Source of the DNA: Motiliproteus coralliicola
Lineage (GTDB): Bacteria > Pseudomonadota > Gammaproteobacteria > Pseudomonadales > Balneatricaceae
Assembly (NCBI RefSeq): GCF_003345655.1
Contig: NZ_QQOH01000003.1
Location: forward strand, 124,001-188,000
Direction: 5' to 3'
DNA: 64,000 nucleotides
Part shown: positions 53,455-62,452 of the stretch, in pieces
How positions within the stretch are numbered: position 1 is the first letter of the stretch
Layout of the letters: each line of letters begins with the position of its first letter
Made by a program: the position numbers and the translations under genes
The notes under the pieces: generated by a model
What the model saw: the letters and a program-made list of their open reading frames with translations, nothing else
What the model was told of the DNA's origin: nothing
Databases searched by the model: none

Positions 53455-56271
53455 GTGGCTGACCTTGCCGAACCCCAGCCGCTCAACGATACCCAAACAG
53501 CCGAGAAACTCCTGACTCTGCTCGAAGCCCTACGCCAGGAGATTCAACCGGGGCGAACCAGCGCAGCACCTGTCAGTCTCGACAGCTCGCTAGATCAAGA
53601 CCTGGGGTTTGACAGCCTGGCCCGGGCGGAAATGCTGGTGCGGATCGAGCAAGGCTTCGGCGTGTCTCTGCCCGAATCCCTGCTGATGAACGCCGAGAGC
53701 CCACGCGACCTGTTACGGGAGTTGCTTCGCGCCGGCCGACCGGCGGATGGTCAGCACAGCGCATCGACACCGGAACCGCAGCTGCAATCCACCGAATCAG
53801 ATCCGCTGCAGGCGAAAACCCTGCAGCAGGTCTTGGCCTGGCATGTCGCCGCCCATGGCGATCGCCCTCACCTATACCTTTATAGAAATGCCCTGCAGTT
53901 TGAAACCATCAGTTACCGCGACCTCCACAACGAAGCGATGCGGGTGGCTACGCTACTGCTATCCAAAGGGATACTGGCCGGACAAAGCGTCGCCATTATG
54001 CTGCCAACCAGTCGCGAATATTTCGCCACTTTCTTCGGCATTCTGTTGGCCGGTGCCGTGCCGGTGCCCATCTACCCGCCGCTACGACCGTCACAACTGG
54101 AAGAGCATCTACGCCGCCACGCCGGCATTCTCAATAACGCCCAGGCCCGCCTACTGGTAACGGTGCCCGAAGCGCTGACCGTGTCGCGGTTTCTGAAAAC
54201 CCAGGTAGCCACGTTGCAAAGCCTGATATCGGTGGCCGAATTCAACGAACTGGAGGCAGTAGAATTCAACTACACCTCGCAGAGCCAGGATACCGCTTTT
54301 TTACAGTACACCTCCGGCAGTACCGGCAACCCCAAAGGCGTCATCCTCAGCCACGCCAACCTGCTGGCCAACATCCGTGCTTTCGGCCAGGCGCTGCGGG
54401 TCGACTCCACCGATGTCTGCGTCAGCTGGCTACCGCTCTACCACGATATGGGATTAATCGGTGCCTGGCTGGGCAGCCTCTACCATGCCGCGCCGCTGGT
54501 GGTGTTCTCACCGCTGCTGTTTCTAGCCCGGCCACTACTGTGGCTCCAGCTGATCGACCAGCACCGCGGCACCCTGTCGGCAGCACCCAACTTCGCCTAC
54601 GAGCTGTGCCTGAGCAAGCTGCAGGAACCGCAGCTGCAAGGGCTGGATCTCAGCTGCTGGCGCGCAGCACTGAACGGCGCAGAGGCGGTCAACCCGGCGA
54701 CCCTGAGGCGTTTCAGCGAACGCCTGCGCCCCTATGGGCTCCGCCCCCAGGCCATGCTACCGGTCTACGGCTTAGCCGAGTCCTCGGTCGGGCTGGCGTT
54801 TCCCCCGATCGAGCGCGAACCGCTGATCGACCGGGTACAACGCGAACCGCTGATGCGCGATAGCCAAGCGCTCGCTGCTGCCGACGACGAGTCTCAAGCG
54901 CTGGAGTTTGTCTCGGTCGGACGACCGTTGAGTGGCCACCAGATCCGTATCGTTGACGCCTTGGGCAACGAGCTGCCCGAGCGTCAGCAGGGAGACGTCG
55001 AGTTTCAGGGGCCGTCGACCACCAGCGGTTACTTTCGCAACAACGAGCAAACCCGCAAGCTGTTCCGAGGCGATTGGCTCGATTCCGGTGATCGCGGCTA
55101 TATGGCCGGCGGCGAGCTGTTTATCACCGGCCGCAGCAAAGACATCATCATCCGTGCCGGTCGCAACCTCTACCCGCACGAGCTGGAACAAGCCGTGAGC
55201 GAGCTGGCCGGCATTCACAAAGGCGGTGTCGCCGTATTCGCCAGCCCCCAGCCGCAGGGCGTGGAACAGCTGGTGATCGTAGCCGAAACCCGGGAGCAGG
55301 ATCGCCAGGAGCGGGATCAACTGCAGCAGCAGATCCAACAGCTCTGCCTAACCTTACTCGGGGCTATGGCCGACAAGGTGGTGCTGGCACCACTGCACAG
55401 CGTCCCCAAAACATCCAGCGGCAAGGTGCGACGAGCCGCCTGCCGGGAGCTCTATCAACGTGACCAGCTCGGCAGGGGCCGCACCGCGTTATGGTGGCAA
55501 CTAGGCCGCCTGGCGCTGGCCACCATCGGCCCGCAGATTCGCCGCAGTGGCCGTACTATCGCCGAGTATCTCTACGGCGCTTACCTGTGGATGCTGCTGG
55601 CCGTTTTGGGAACAGTGGTCTGGCTGCTGATGCTGCCGTTGTTTAACCAGCGGTGGTGTCGATCCCTGGCCAAAAAGGCGATGGGCCTGGTGGTTAGCAT
55701 GAGCGCAACCCGTATCGACCTGGAAGGCGTGGAGCACCTTCCGGAGCATCACTGCGTGCTGGTCGCCAACCACTGCAGCTACCTGGATGCACTGCTGTTA
55801 ACGGCGGTGTTGCCGCCAGATTTCGGCTTTGTCGCCAAGGGAGAGTTTAAACGCAACCCGGTGCTGTACCTGCTGTTCAGGCGCGTGGGGGCAAAGCTGG
55901 TGGAACGCTTTGACCTGCAGCGCGGGCTCGCCGATGCCCGCCGGTTGGCTCAGGATGTAGCCCAGGGCCAGTCGCTGATCTTTTTCCCTGAGGGAACTTT
56001 CGACCGCATTCCCGGCCTGCGCCCCTTTCATATGGGTGCCTTTGCGGCCGCCGCCGAAGCCGGGGTCGCCGTGGTACCGGTCAGCATTCGCGGTTCACGC
56101 TCCAAACTGCGCGCCGGTTCCTGGCTGCCAAGGCAGGGCTCCGTTCAGATCCGAATAAGTCAGCCGCTGATACCCGAAGGCAGCAACTGGACGGAGGTGG
56201 TCAAGCTTCGCGACCAGGCCCGCTCGCAGATCCTACGAAGTTGCGGCGAACCTGACCGTGGCGAGGAGTGA
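53455..56271 (+). CDS. ACP - acyl-AMP ligase - PlsC acyltransferase fusion
   Basis: The 938-residue protein (GTG start, GGAGAGAG upstream) contains an acyl carrier domain (~15-92, phosphopantetheine Ser54 in GFDSL), an AMP-forming ligase of fatty-acyl type (~120-680; YTSGSTGNPKG at 285-295, WLPLYHDMGLIGAW, and GDRGYM later), one or two hydrophobic helices (~705-725), and a glycerolipid acyltransferase (~735-920; NHCSYLD with His773/Asp778, and FPEGTF). It can in principle activate a fatty acid, load it on its own ACP and transfer it to a lysophospholipid at the membrane. This order differs from Aas, where acyltransferase precedes ligase. Confidence 0.88.
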   Translation: MADLAEPQPLNDTQTAEKLLTLLEALRQEIQPGRTSAAPVSLDSSLDQDLGFDSLARAEMLVRIEQGFGVSLPESLLMNAESPRDLLRELLRAGRPADGQHSASTPEPQLQSTESDPLQAKTLQQVLAWHVAAHGDRPHLYLYRNALQFETISYRDLHNEAMRVATLLLSKGILAGQSVAIMLPTSREYFATFFGILLAGAVPVPIYPPLRPSQLEEHLRRHAGILNNAQARLLVTVPEALTVSRFLKTQVATLQSLISVAEFNELEAVEFNYTSQSQDTAFLQYTSGSTGNPKGVILSHANLLANIRAFGQALRVDSTDVCVSWLPLYHDMGLIGAWLGSLYHAAPLVVFSPLLFLARPLLWLQLIDQHRGTLSAAPNFAYELCLSKLQEPQLQGLDLSCWRAALNGAEAVNPATLRRFSERLRPYGLRPQAMLPVYGLAESSVGLAFPPIEREPLIDRVQREPLMRDSQALAAADDESQALEFVSVGRPLSGHQIRIVDALGNELPERQQGDVEFQGPSTTSGYFRNNEQTRKLFRGDWLDSGDRGYMAGGELFITGRSKDIIIRAGRNLYPHELEQAVSELAGIHKGGVAVFASPQPQGVEQLVIVAETREQDRQERDQLQQQIQQLCLTLLGAMADKVVLAPLHSVPKTSSGKVRRAACRELYQRDQLGRGRTALWWQLGRLALATIGPQIRRSGRTIAEYLYGAYLWMLLAVLGTVVWLLMLPLFNQRWCRSLAKKAMGLVVSMSATRIDLEGVEHLPEHHCVLVANHCSYLDALLLTAVLPPDFGFVAKGEFKRNPVLYLLFRRVGAKLVERFDLQRGLADARRLAQDVAQGQSLIFFPEGTFDRIPGLRPFHMGAFAAAAEAGVAVVPVSIRGSRSKLRAGSWLPRQGSVQIRISQPLIPEGSNWTEVVKLRDQARSQILRSCGEPDRGEE

Positions 56272-56391
56272 TGGCCGCCCGGATATGACGGATTTAGGGG
56301 CAAGCTATCTAGCCCGTTATCTTGATTTAGCGAAACGATAAACCATAGTTAAGGAGCTAAAACGGCCAGTGCTGAATGGGAGGTTATCGCC

Positions 56392-56601
56392 ATGTCCAGA
56401 ACTATCACCGTTTCCAATGAGGTCTACGCTGCAATCGCGGCCCGACGCCAACACAAAAACGAATCCGACAATGCCATTTTGAGCCTGATTCTGGCCACTG
56501 CCGGCAGTGCTGAAGAGATTCACGCTCATATCCATCAAGATGCCGATGATGCTCACCTGATTCTTGATAGCGAGATGGATCATACATTCGAAACCGAATG
56601 A
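56392..56601 (+). CDS. Small ribbon-helix-helix-like protein
   Basis: The 69-residue protein starts with a beta strand and helix pattern (ITVSNEVYAAIAARRQHKNES, then DNAILSLIL) resembling the N-terminal RHH fold of SeqA and of antitoxins. The C terminus is acidic with several histidines (HAHIHQDADDAH). GGGAGG lies 8 bases before the ATG. No toxin gene is adjacent, so an orphan antitoxin or regulator is possible. Confidence 0.55.
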   Translation: MSRTITVSNEVYAAIAARRQHKNESDNAILSLILATAGSAEEIHAHIHQDADDAHLILDSEMDHTFETE

Positions 56602-56686
56602 TGAAATGGCGGTTGGATTATCCACTCGGTGGATACCAGTTGGCCTCTGCGTCTAAAGCCGATCGCCCTATCCTGCCAACGGCTAA

Positions 56687-57799
56687 CTAATACAGCGACC
56701 AGCGACGGCTACACATCGCTTGCATGACCCGTGCCTTGGCCATCTTCAATGCTGCTGCACGGGGCGTAATCTGTCGCGCCAAAGCGGTCTCAAGGGTTTC
56801 AGCGGTATTGCTGCGAACCTTATCTTCGATGGCGTCTAAGGCGCTCGCCTGGCTTTGGTGTTGGTACTCCATCGCGGCGCAGATCACCCCGCCGGCATTG
56901 GCGATAATATCGGGAATATTAAGAATCCCGCGTTGGTGAAGCCGCTTCTCTGCGGCCGGCGTGATCGGTATATTGGCACCTTGGACGACCAGTCGGGTTT
57001 GGAGCTGGTCGACGTTGCCCTCGTGAATCACATCAGGGCGAGCCGCCGGTATCCAGATATCGCACTCAATACCCACCATTGCTTCAGATTCAAGCGGGAG
57101 TCCATTCGGGTAGCCGATCACACTCTTGCCTGCCGATTTGAGTGCTAACAGCTGTGCCAGATCCAGACCAAGAGGGTCATGGACGGCGCCTTGAGAGTCG
57201 GCAACAGCGACCAGTACCGCGCCCTTAGCACAAAGGAACCGGGCCGCGTGGCTGCCGACGGCGCCAAACCCCTGCACCGCTACGCGCGCGCCTTCCAGTT
57301 CAAAATCACAATGCTCCAAAGCTACCTCGACAGCATGATTGAGCCCCCATGCGGTAGCGCCTATCTCATCCAACGGGATGCCACCAAGCGTCTTGGGCAA
57401 GCCGACCGCCCGGCCGATCTCATCCTTGACCCAGGCCATACAGTTCTCATCGGTGCCCATATCGGGCCCGAAGATGTAGGCGGATTCGTTTTTGAGCGCG
57501 CAGGCAAAAGCCCGGACCAACTGCTCTTTTTCAGTAACGGGCATCCGCGGGTCACCGAAAAGCACCGATTTAGCTCCACCATGGGCCAGACCCGCAGCGG
57601 CATTCTTAAGGGTCATCGCCCGAGCCAGTCGAGCGCACTCCCGAGTGCTGACATCGGTAGCCATCCGCAGACCACCGATGGCTGGCCCCGCAGCCACATT
57701 ATCGATCACCAGCACCGCCCTGAGGCCGAGACTAGGCTCGTATACATGGATGGTTCGAGTGGGGCCTAACTCATCCATGCTATCGAATAGTTCACTCAT
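56687..57799 (-). CDS. Glu/Leu/Phe/Val-family amino acid dehydrogenase
   Basis: The 370-residue enzyme has the leucine dehydrogenase-like pattern: GGLRMATD, the catalytic lysine in MTLKNAAAGLAHGGAKSV, and the NAD-binding GFGAVGSHAARF. It reversibly deaminates a branched-chain or aromatic amino acid to a keto acid. GPDMGTDENCM supports the leucine/phenylalanine branch over glutamate. Start: 57799 (MSELFDSMDE) preceded by AAGGGTGA; 57820 is an in-frame alternative. Confidence 0.83.
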   Translation of the reverse strand: MSELFDSMDELGPTRTIHVYEPSLGLRAVLVIDNVAAGPAIGGLRMATDVSTRECARLARAMTLKNAAAGLAHGGAKSVLFGDPRMPVTEKEQLVRAFACALKNESAYIFGPDMGTDENCMAWVKDEIGRAVGLPKTLGGIPLDEIGATAWGLNHAVEVALEHCDFELEGARVAVQGFGAVGSHAARFLCAKGAVLVAVADSQGAVHDPLGLDLAQLLALKSAGKSVIGYPNGLPLESEAMVGIECDIWIPAARPDVIHEGNVDQLQTRLVVQGANIPITPAAEKRLHQRGILNIPDIIANAGGVICAAMEYQHQSQASALDAIEDKVRSNTAETLETALARQITPRAAALKMAKARVMQAMCSRRWSLY

Positions 57800-57994
57800 G
57801 GACTTCACCCTTGGCAGCAAAGCACTGACTAGAACACGGGGTCCGCAGTATCAGCCGCCGCGTTAGCTGCCCTCCTCCTATTTTGGCCTGCCAGCGGCGG
57901 CGATAGTTCCCAAGTCCGGATCTTGGTCGATGGCTTAATTACTGGGGTAAGCTCCATGTATAATGGCGTTTTCCTTTGTTCGTACGTTTTCTAC

Positions 57995-58993
57995 ATGACT
58001 GCCTCTAACACCACCACCGAGCCCAACCGCCGCTTCTCCGTGGCACCGATGCTGGATTGGACCGACCGCCACTGTCGCTACTTCCATCGTTTACTGAGCC
58101 AACACGCGCTGCTGTACACCGAGATGGTGACGACCGGCGCTATCCTGCACGGTGGTGCCGAGCGCTTCCTGCTGTTCAACGAAGCCGAACATCCATTAGC
58201 GTTGCAACTGGGAGGCAGCGATCCGCAGGCGCTGGCCGAGTGTGCCAGGCTGGCTGAACAGTGGGGATACGATGAGATCAATCTAAATGTCGGTTGCCCC
58301 AGCGACCGGGTTCAGAACGGTATGTTCGGCGCCTGCTTGATGGCCGACCCTCAACTAGTGGCTCAGTGTGTTACCGCAATGAAGGCCGTGACCTCCGTCC
58401 CTGTCACCGTCAAGCACCGGATCGGTATCGACGATCAGGACAGTTACGAGTTCCTGCGCCGCTTTATCGAGCCGGTGGCCGAAGCCGGCTGCAACACCTT
58501 TATCGTCCATGCCCGCAAAGCGATCCTGAAGGGCCTCAGCCCGAAGCAGAACCGCGAGATTCCGCCGCTGGATTACGAGCGGGTCTATACCTTGAAGCAG
58601 GATTACCCCGAGCTTGAGATCATCATCAACGGCGGCATCAAGACCCTGGAAGAATGCCAACAGCACCTGCAACACCTCGACGGTGTGATGGTGGGTCGCG
58701 AGGCCTACCAGAACCCGCTGATGCTGGCCGAGGTTGACCAAGCCCTGTTTGGCGGCGATGCTGTGGAACTGGAAGCCATGCTGCTGCAGATATGCGACTA
58801 TTGTGAGCAGCAGTTGGCCAGTGGTGCGCAACTGGGCTGGATTGCCCGTCATCTGCTAGGCCTGTATCAGGGCCAGCCCGGAGCACGACGCTTCCGCCGC
58901 TATATCAGCGAGAATGCGTTTCAGCCGGGCGCCGATGTCGGTGTGTTGAAACAGGCCCTGGCGCTGGTTAAGCCCGACCTGTTTGCCGCCTGA
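57995..58993 (+). CDS. dusA: tRNA-dihydrouridine(20/20a) synthase DusA
   Basis: The 332-residue flavoenzyme reduces uridines in the tRNA D-loop. Motifs: [14 protein letters not shown] at the start, catalytic Cys in [21 protein letters not shown], and [24 protein letters not shown] (only key parts noted), which is diagnostic of DusA rather than DusB or DusC. Start: 57995 (MTASNTT) chosen for length; upstream ATGs at 57923 and 57956 are in frame. Confidence 0.9.
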   Translation: MTASNTTTEPNRRFSVAPMLDWTDRHCRYFHRLLSQHALLYTEMVTTGAILHGGAERFLLFNEAEHPLALQLGGSDPQALAECARLAEQWGYDEINLNVGCPSDRVQNGMFGACLMADPQLVAQCVTAMKAVTSVPVTVKHRIGIDDQDSYEFLRRFIEPVAEAGCNTFIVHARKAILKGLSPKQNREIPPLDYERVYTLKQDYPELEIIINGGIKTLEECQQHLQHLDGVMVGREAYQNPLMLAEVDQALFGGDAVELEAMLLQICDYCEQQLASGAQLGWIARHLLGLYQGQPGARRFRRYISENAFQPGADVGVLKQALALVKPDLFAA

Positions 58994-59068
58994 AACGTTA
59001 AAGATCATCAGGGTGCCGCCGATGACAGGTGGCCCCGTTGTTATATTTCACGATAAGAGAGACCTGGA

Positions 59069-60019
59069 ATGTCAAACCTGCTCGAACAGCTTAAAGCTAT
59101 GACCACGGTAGTGGCCGATACCGGCGAGTTCGCCGCCATCGAGTGCTACACCCCTGAGGATGCGACCACCAACCCGTCGCTGATCCTCAAGGCGGTTCAG
59201 CAGGAGCAGTATCGCCCCCTGCTGGATCAGACCCGTACCTGGGTCGAGCGCCAGAACCTGAGCCAGACCAGCGCTCTGAACCTGATGGCCGACAAACTGG
59301 CGGTCAGCTTTGGTGAGCAGATCCTGAAGGTGATCCCTGGCCGGATCTCCACCGAGGTCGATGCCCGTCTATCTTTCGACACCCAGGCCACCATCGAGCG
59401 TGCCCGCGGTCTGATCCGCCTGTACGAAGAGGCCGGCATCGGCAAAGAGCGGGTGCTGATCAAGATCGCCTCCACCTGGGAAGGTATTCAGGCCGCCCGT
59501 CAGCTGGAAACCGAAGGGATCAACTGTAACCTGACCCTGCTGTTTGGTTTCGCCCAGGCGGTCGCCTGCGCCGAGGCCGGCGTCTATCTGATCTCACCGT
59601 TCGTGGGTCGAATTCTGGACTGGTACAAGAAAGACACCGGTCGTGACAGCTATCCGGCGGCGCAAGATCCGGGCGTACTGTCGGTCTCCAAGATCTTCAA
59701 CTACTACAAGCAGCACGGCTATCACACCGTGGTGATGGGGGCGTCCTTCCGCAACAGCGGTGAGATCATCGAGCTGGCCGGCTGCGATCGCCTGACCATC
59801 AGCCCGCAGCTGCTGGACGAGTTGGCTTCCACCGAGGGCCATATCGATCGCAAGCTGGATCCGAGCCAGACCGGTGCCGAACAACCCAAACTGAGTCTCA
59901 ACGAGTCCCAGTTCCGCTGGATGATGAACGAGGATGCGATGGCCACCGAGAAACTGGCCGAAGGGATCCGCAACTTCACCGCCGACCAGATCAAACTGGA
60001 GCAACTGCTGCAGAGCTGA
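59069..60019 (+). CDS. tal: Transaldolase
   Basis: The 316-residue enzyme matches TalA/Tal[10 protein letters not shown] near 31-39 and the Schiff-base lysine in [12 protein letters not shown] near 131. It shuttles three-carbon units between sedoheptulose 7-phosphate and glyceraldehyde 3-phosphate in the pentose phosphate pathway. AAGAGAG precedes the ATG. It is monocistronic and ends at a strong hairpin. Confidence 0.93.
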   Translation: MSNLLEQLKAMTTVVADTGEFAAIECYTPEDATTNPSLILKAVQQEQYRPLLDQTRTWVERQNLSQTSALNLMADKLAVSFGEQILKVIPGRISTEVDARLSFDTQATIERARGLIRLYEEAGIGKERVLIKIASTWEGIQAARQLETEGINCNLTLLFGFAQAVACAEAGVYLISPFVGRILDWYKKDTGRDSYPAAQDPGVLSVSKIFNYYKQHGYHTVVMGASFRNSGEIIELAGCDRLTISPQLLDELASTEGHIDRKLDPSQTGAEQPKLSLNESQFRWMMNEDAMATEKLAEGIRNFTADQIKLEQLLQS

Positions 60020-60040
60020 TCCGCAGAGCGGTGTCACCGA

Positions 60041-60068
60041 TCGCCCTGCCTTCTGGCAGGCAGGGCGA
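60041..60068. terminator. Bidirectional hairpin between convergent genes
   Basis: TCGCCCTGCC (60041-60050) pairs perfectly with GGCAGGGCGA (60059-60068) over an 8-base loop, between the transaldolase gene and the end of the GGDEF gene. No long T-run. Confidence 0.55.
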
Positions 60069-60069
60069 C

Positions 60070-62274
60070 TCAGGTTGACGAATCAGTTAAAGGTTCCGCA
60101 TCGACTGGATCCGTTTCGGCACCCGGCTCCTGCTCACAAAACCGATCACGCCCTTGCTGCTTGGCCTGATACAACGCCCTATCGGCTTGCTTCAGCAACC
60201 AGGACAGCAACCCATCACGGCTGTGACCATCCCACATCACCACCCCGACGCTGATGGTTGTTGAAACCAGCTGCCCGTCACACTCAAATTCCAACTGCCT
60301 GACCTGATTGAGCAGCCGCTCGACTAGAGGCCGAGCCTGCTCCAATCGGGTCTGCGGCAACAGCATGGCAAACTCCTCGCCGCCGATACGCGCCAAAATA
60401 TCTGAGCTGCGCGCCTGACGCTCCAATGCATGGCTGATTCCCTGCAGCACCCGATCACCGAAGTCATGGCCGAAGCGGTCATTGACCTGTTTGAACCTAT
60501 CCACGTCGATGATCAACACCGTTACCGGCGTATTGAAGCGAACCGCCCGCTCCAGCTCCACCCGCCCCATCTCGCTGAAGCGGCGCCGGTTCAACAGTCC
60601 GGTGAGCGGATCCACCGAGGACAGGGTCCGGTAGCGGTTGGCTTTCTGTTCATTGAGTACGCTGCGCGCTTCATCGTATGAGCCCTGCAGGATCTCCACC
60701 CGGCATCGTTCGTAGGCGGTCAGGATATGGCGCAGCTCGTCATCGGCCATCAGGTCATTCAGCAACACGGTTTGATCACCGCTGGCGAGCCGGCTGAGCG
60801 CGACCGTCACCTTTTCCACCGGCTCGACAACGCTACGGATCAACAACCATGACAGCCACCACAACAGGATCAGAAACAGCCCGGTCAACAGCACCGTAAA
60901 ACCTACGATCCGTTCCTGCTCGGCCCTGTCGTGTTGCATCTGCTCCACGATGATCAGGGACAGTTGATCCAACAGCACCTGTAACTGGTTCATCCGATCG
61001 GTAAAGCTGCCCCACCAGTCGTCACCGCTGAGCTGAGCCAGCTGGTTGGTGTCGATCCGATCCAATAGGCGTTGCTGTAAACGCAGCACTTTTTCACTGA
61101 TATCTGAGCGCTGCTCAGCCTCCAACAACTCACTCAACGCCGGGGACGCCGCGTTGAAAAAAGCTTGCAACAGCGCCTGCTGCTGTCCCAGCAGTTGGTA
61201 AAACTGGCCTAGGGTTTGCCCTTCCATCTTCCCGTTTTCAATCGCCTTCAACCCCAACGCCCGCTCAAGCCCGAGTTTTTCCTTGTAATGAATCAGGGAG
61301 ATATAGGCGCTGATCGAATTACTGACCGCGTTGGACATCGGAACATGGGTGATCCGATCGGCAATCTGCAGCAATTCCTCGATATAGGCGGTGTAGTAAG
61401 CCTGAATCTCATCGCTAGCCAGCAACTGGTTATCGACGGCCACTCGGATCTGCGCCAGTTCGTCGCTACGCAATGCCAACAGCTCGCCCAATTGAGGCAG
61501 CAGAGGATACAGGTTGCTCTGCTGGAGCCGGTTCAGGTAGGTCTGGAAATGGAGCACGGTGGCGTCCGAGTCGCTTCGCAGCGTACGTATCCGCTCGGTA
61601 AACTGCTTCGGCCGGGAAGCGGGCAGCCCGATGCTCAAGCCCCGCTCGGCTTGCAGCGCATGGACCAGGTGACTGGATTCATCGGCCAGTTGATAGAGTG
61701 ATTCCAGATCGGTTAGCGCGTTGGCTTTGGCGGCACTCTGGAGAACCACGTAGAGACTCAAGCAGACCATGCCCAGGGTCGGGATCAAAGCGGTCAGCAA
61801 GACGCGGGTTCGAAACGGCACCGTGCGGGTAAAGCGGGCGATGACTCCTCCCCAACCGGGCTGAGTCTGCTGTCGCGATGTCTTGATCAGGTGCGCCAGC
61901 TTGGTGTCTTCGGCAACGATATGGTGAATCAACCACTGGGTCAGAAAGTCGATCGCCTTCTCGGCCACTTCGCGACTACTGCTGCTCAGCAGTTCCGCTT
62001 TCAGCTCTCGAACTCGGTCGGTAAAGTTCCGATGCTGAGCCTGATGGTCCGCGCGGTCAGAATAGTGGTACTGCGCCATCAACGCCTCTTCACGACTGAA
62101 ATGACGGTGAATATAGTCTTCGAGCCGATCAAAGCTGTCTTCGATGCTGTGCTGAGTATCGCCTTCATCCAGCGCGACAAAAAGTGCATTAATCAGCGCA
62201 ATCAATGTCTTATGATCGTTGTCGATCTCCTCGACACCGACACTCAAGCCATCATTCCATTCGATAACCGGCAT
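60070..62274 (-). CDS. Hemerythrin - NIT - GGDEF diguanylate cyclase
   Basis: The 734-residue protein starts with a cytoplasmic bacteriohemerythrin (~8-128) that keeps all seven iron ligands: DNDH, HRHFSREE, HQAQH, HHIVAED. Two membrane helices (~158-180 and ~470-492) enclose a NIT nitrate/nitrite-sensing-like domain (~190-440; LVHALQAERGLSIGL, WWGSFTDRM), followed by HAMP (~495-545) and a GGDEF domain (~560-715) with GGEEF and an RxxD inhibitory site (RSSD) five residues ahead. It probably couples oxygen or NO plus a periplasmic signal to cyclic di-GMP synthesis. Confidence 0.88.
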   Translation of the reverse strand: MPVIEWNDGLSVGVEEIDNDHKTLIALINALFVALDEGDTQHSIEDSFDRLEDYIHRHFSREEALMAQYHYSDRADHQAQHRNFTDRVRELKAELLSSSSREVAEKAIDFLTQWLIHHIVAEDTKLAHLIKTSRQQTQPGWGGVIARFTRTVPFRTRVLLTALIPTLGMVCLSLYVVLQSAAKANALTDLESLYQLADESSHLVHALQAERGLSIGLPASRPKQFTERIRTLRSDSDATVLHFQTYLNRLQQSNLYPLLPQLGELLALRSDELAQIRVAVDNQLLASDEIQAYYTAYIEELLQIADRITHVPMSNAVSNSISAYISLIHYKEKLGLERALGLKAIENGKMEGQTLGQFYQLLGQQQALLQAFFNAASPALSELLEAEQRSDISEKVLRLQQRLLDRIDTNQLAQLSGDDWWGSFTDRMNQLQVLLDQLSLIIVEQMQHDRAEQERIVGFTVLLTGLFLILLWWLSWLLIRSVVEPVEKVTVALSRLASGDQTVLLNDLMADDELRHILTAYERCRVEILQGSYDEARSVLNEQKANRYRTLSSVDPLTGLLNRRRFSEMGRVELERAVRFNTPVTVLIIDVDRFKQVNDRFGHDFGDRVLQGISHALERQARSSDILARIGGEEFAMLLPQTRLEQARPLVERLLNQVRQLEFECDGQLVSTTISVGVVMWDGHSRDGLLSWLLKQADRALYQAKQQGRDRFCEQEPGAETDPVDAEPLTDSST

Positions 62275-62452
62275 CCTGAATTCCCCACAGGGACCCGCAT
62301 AATTTAGGCTTCGGGAGGCACCCCTGGCTTGTTCAGACAGCAGCAGAGATACAAGCCAGCATCCTGCTATAAGCTCAAAGTCCTTCCACCAGCGCAGGGT
62401 GATCGATGACAGTATCCCTGCCCCCTAACGACATCAAGTTGAAATTGATCAA

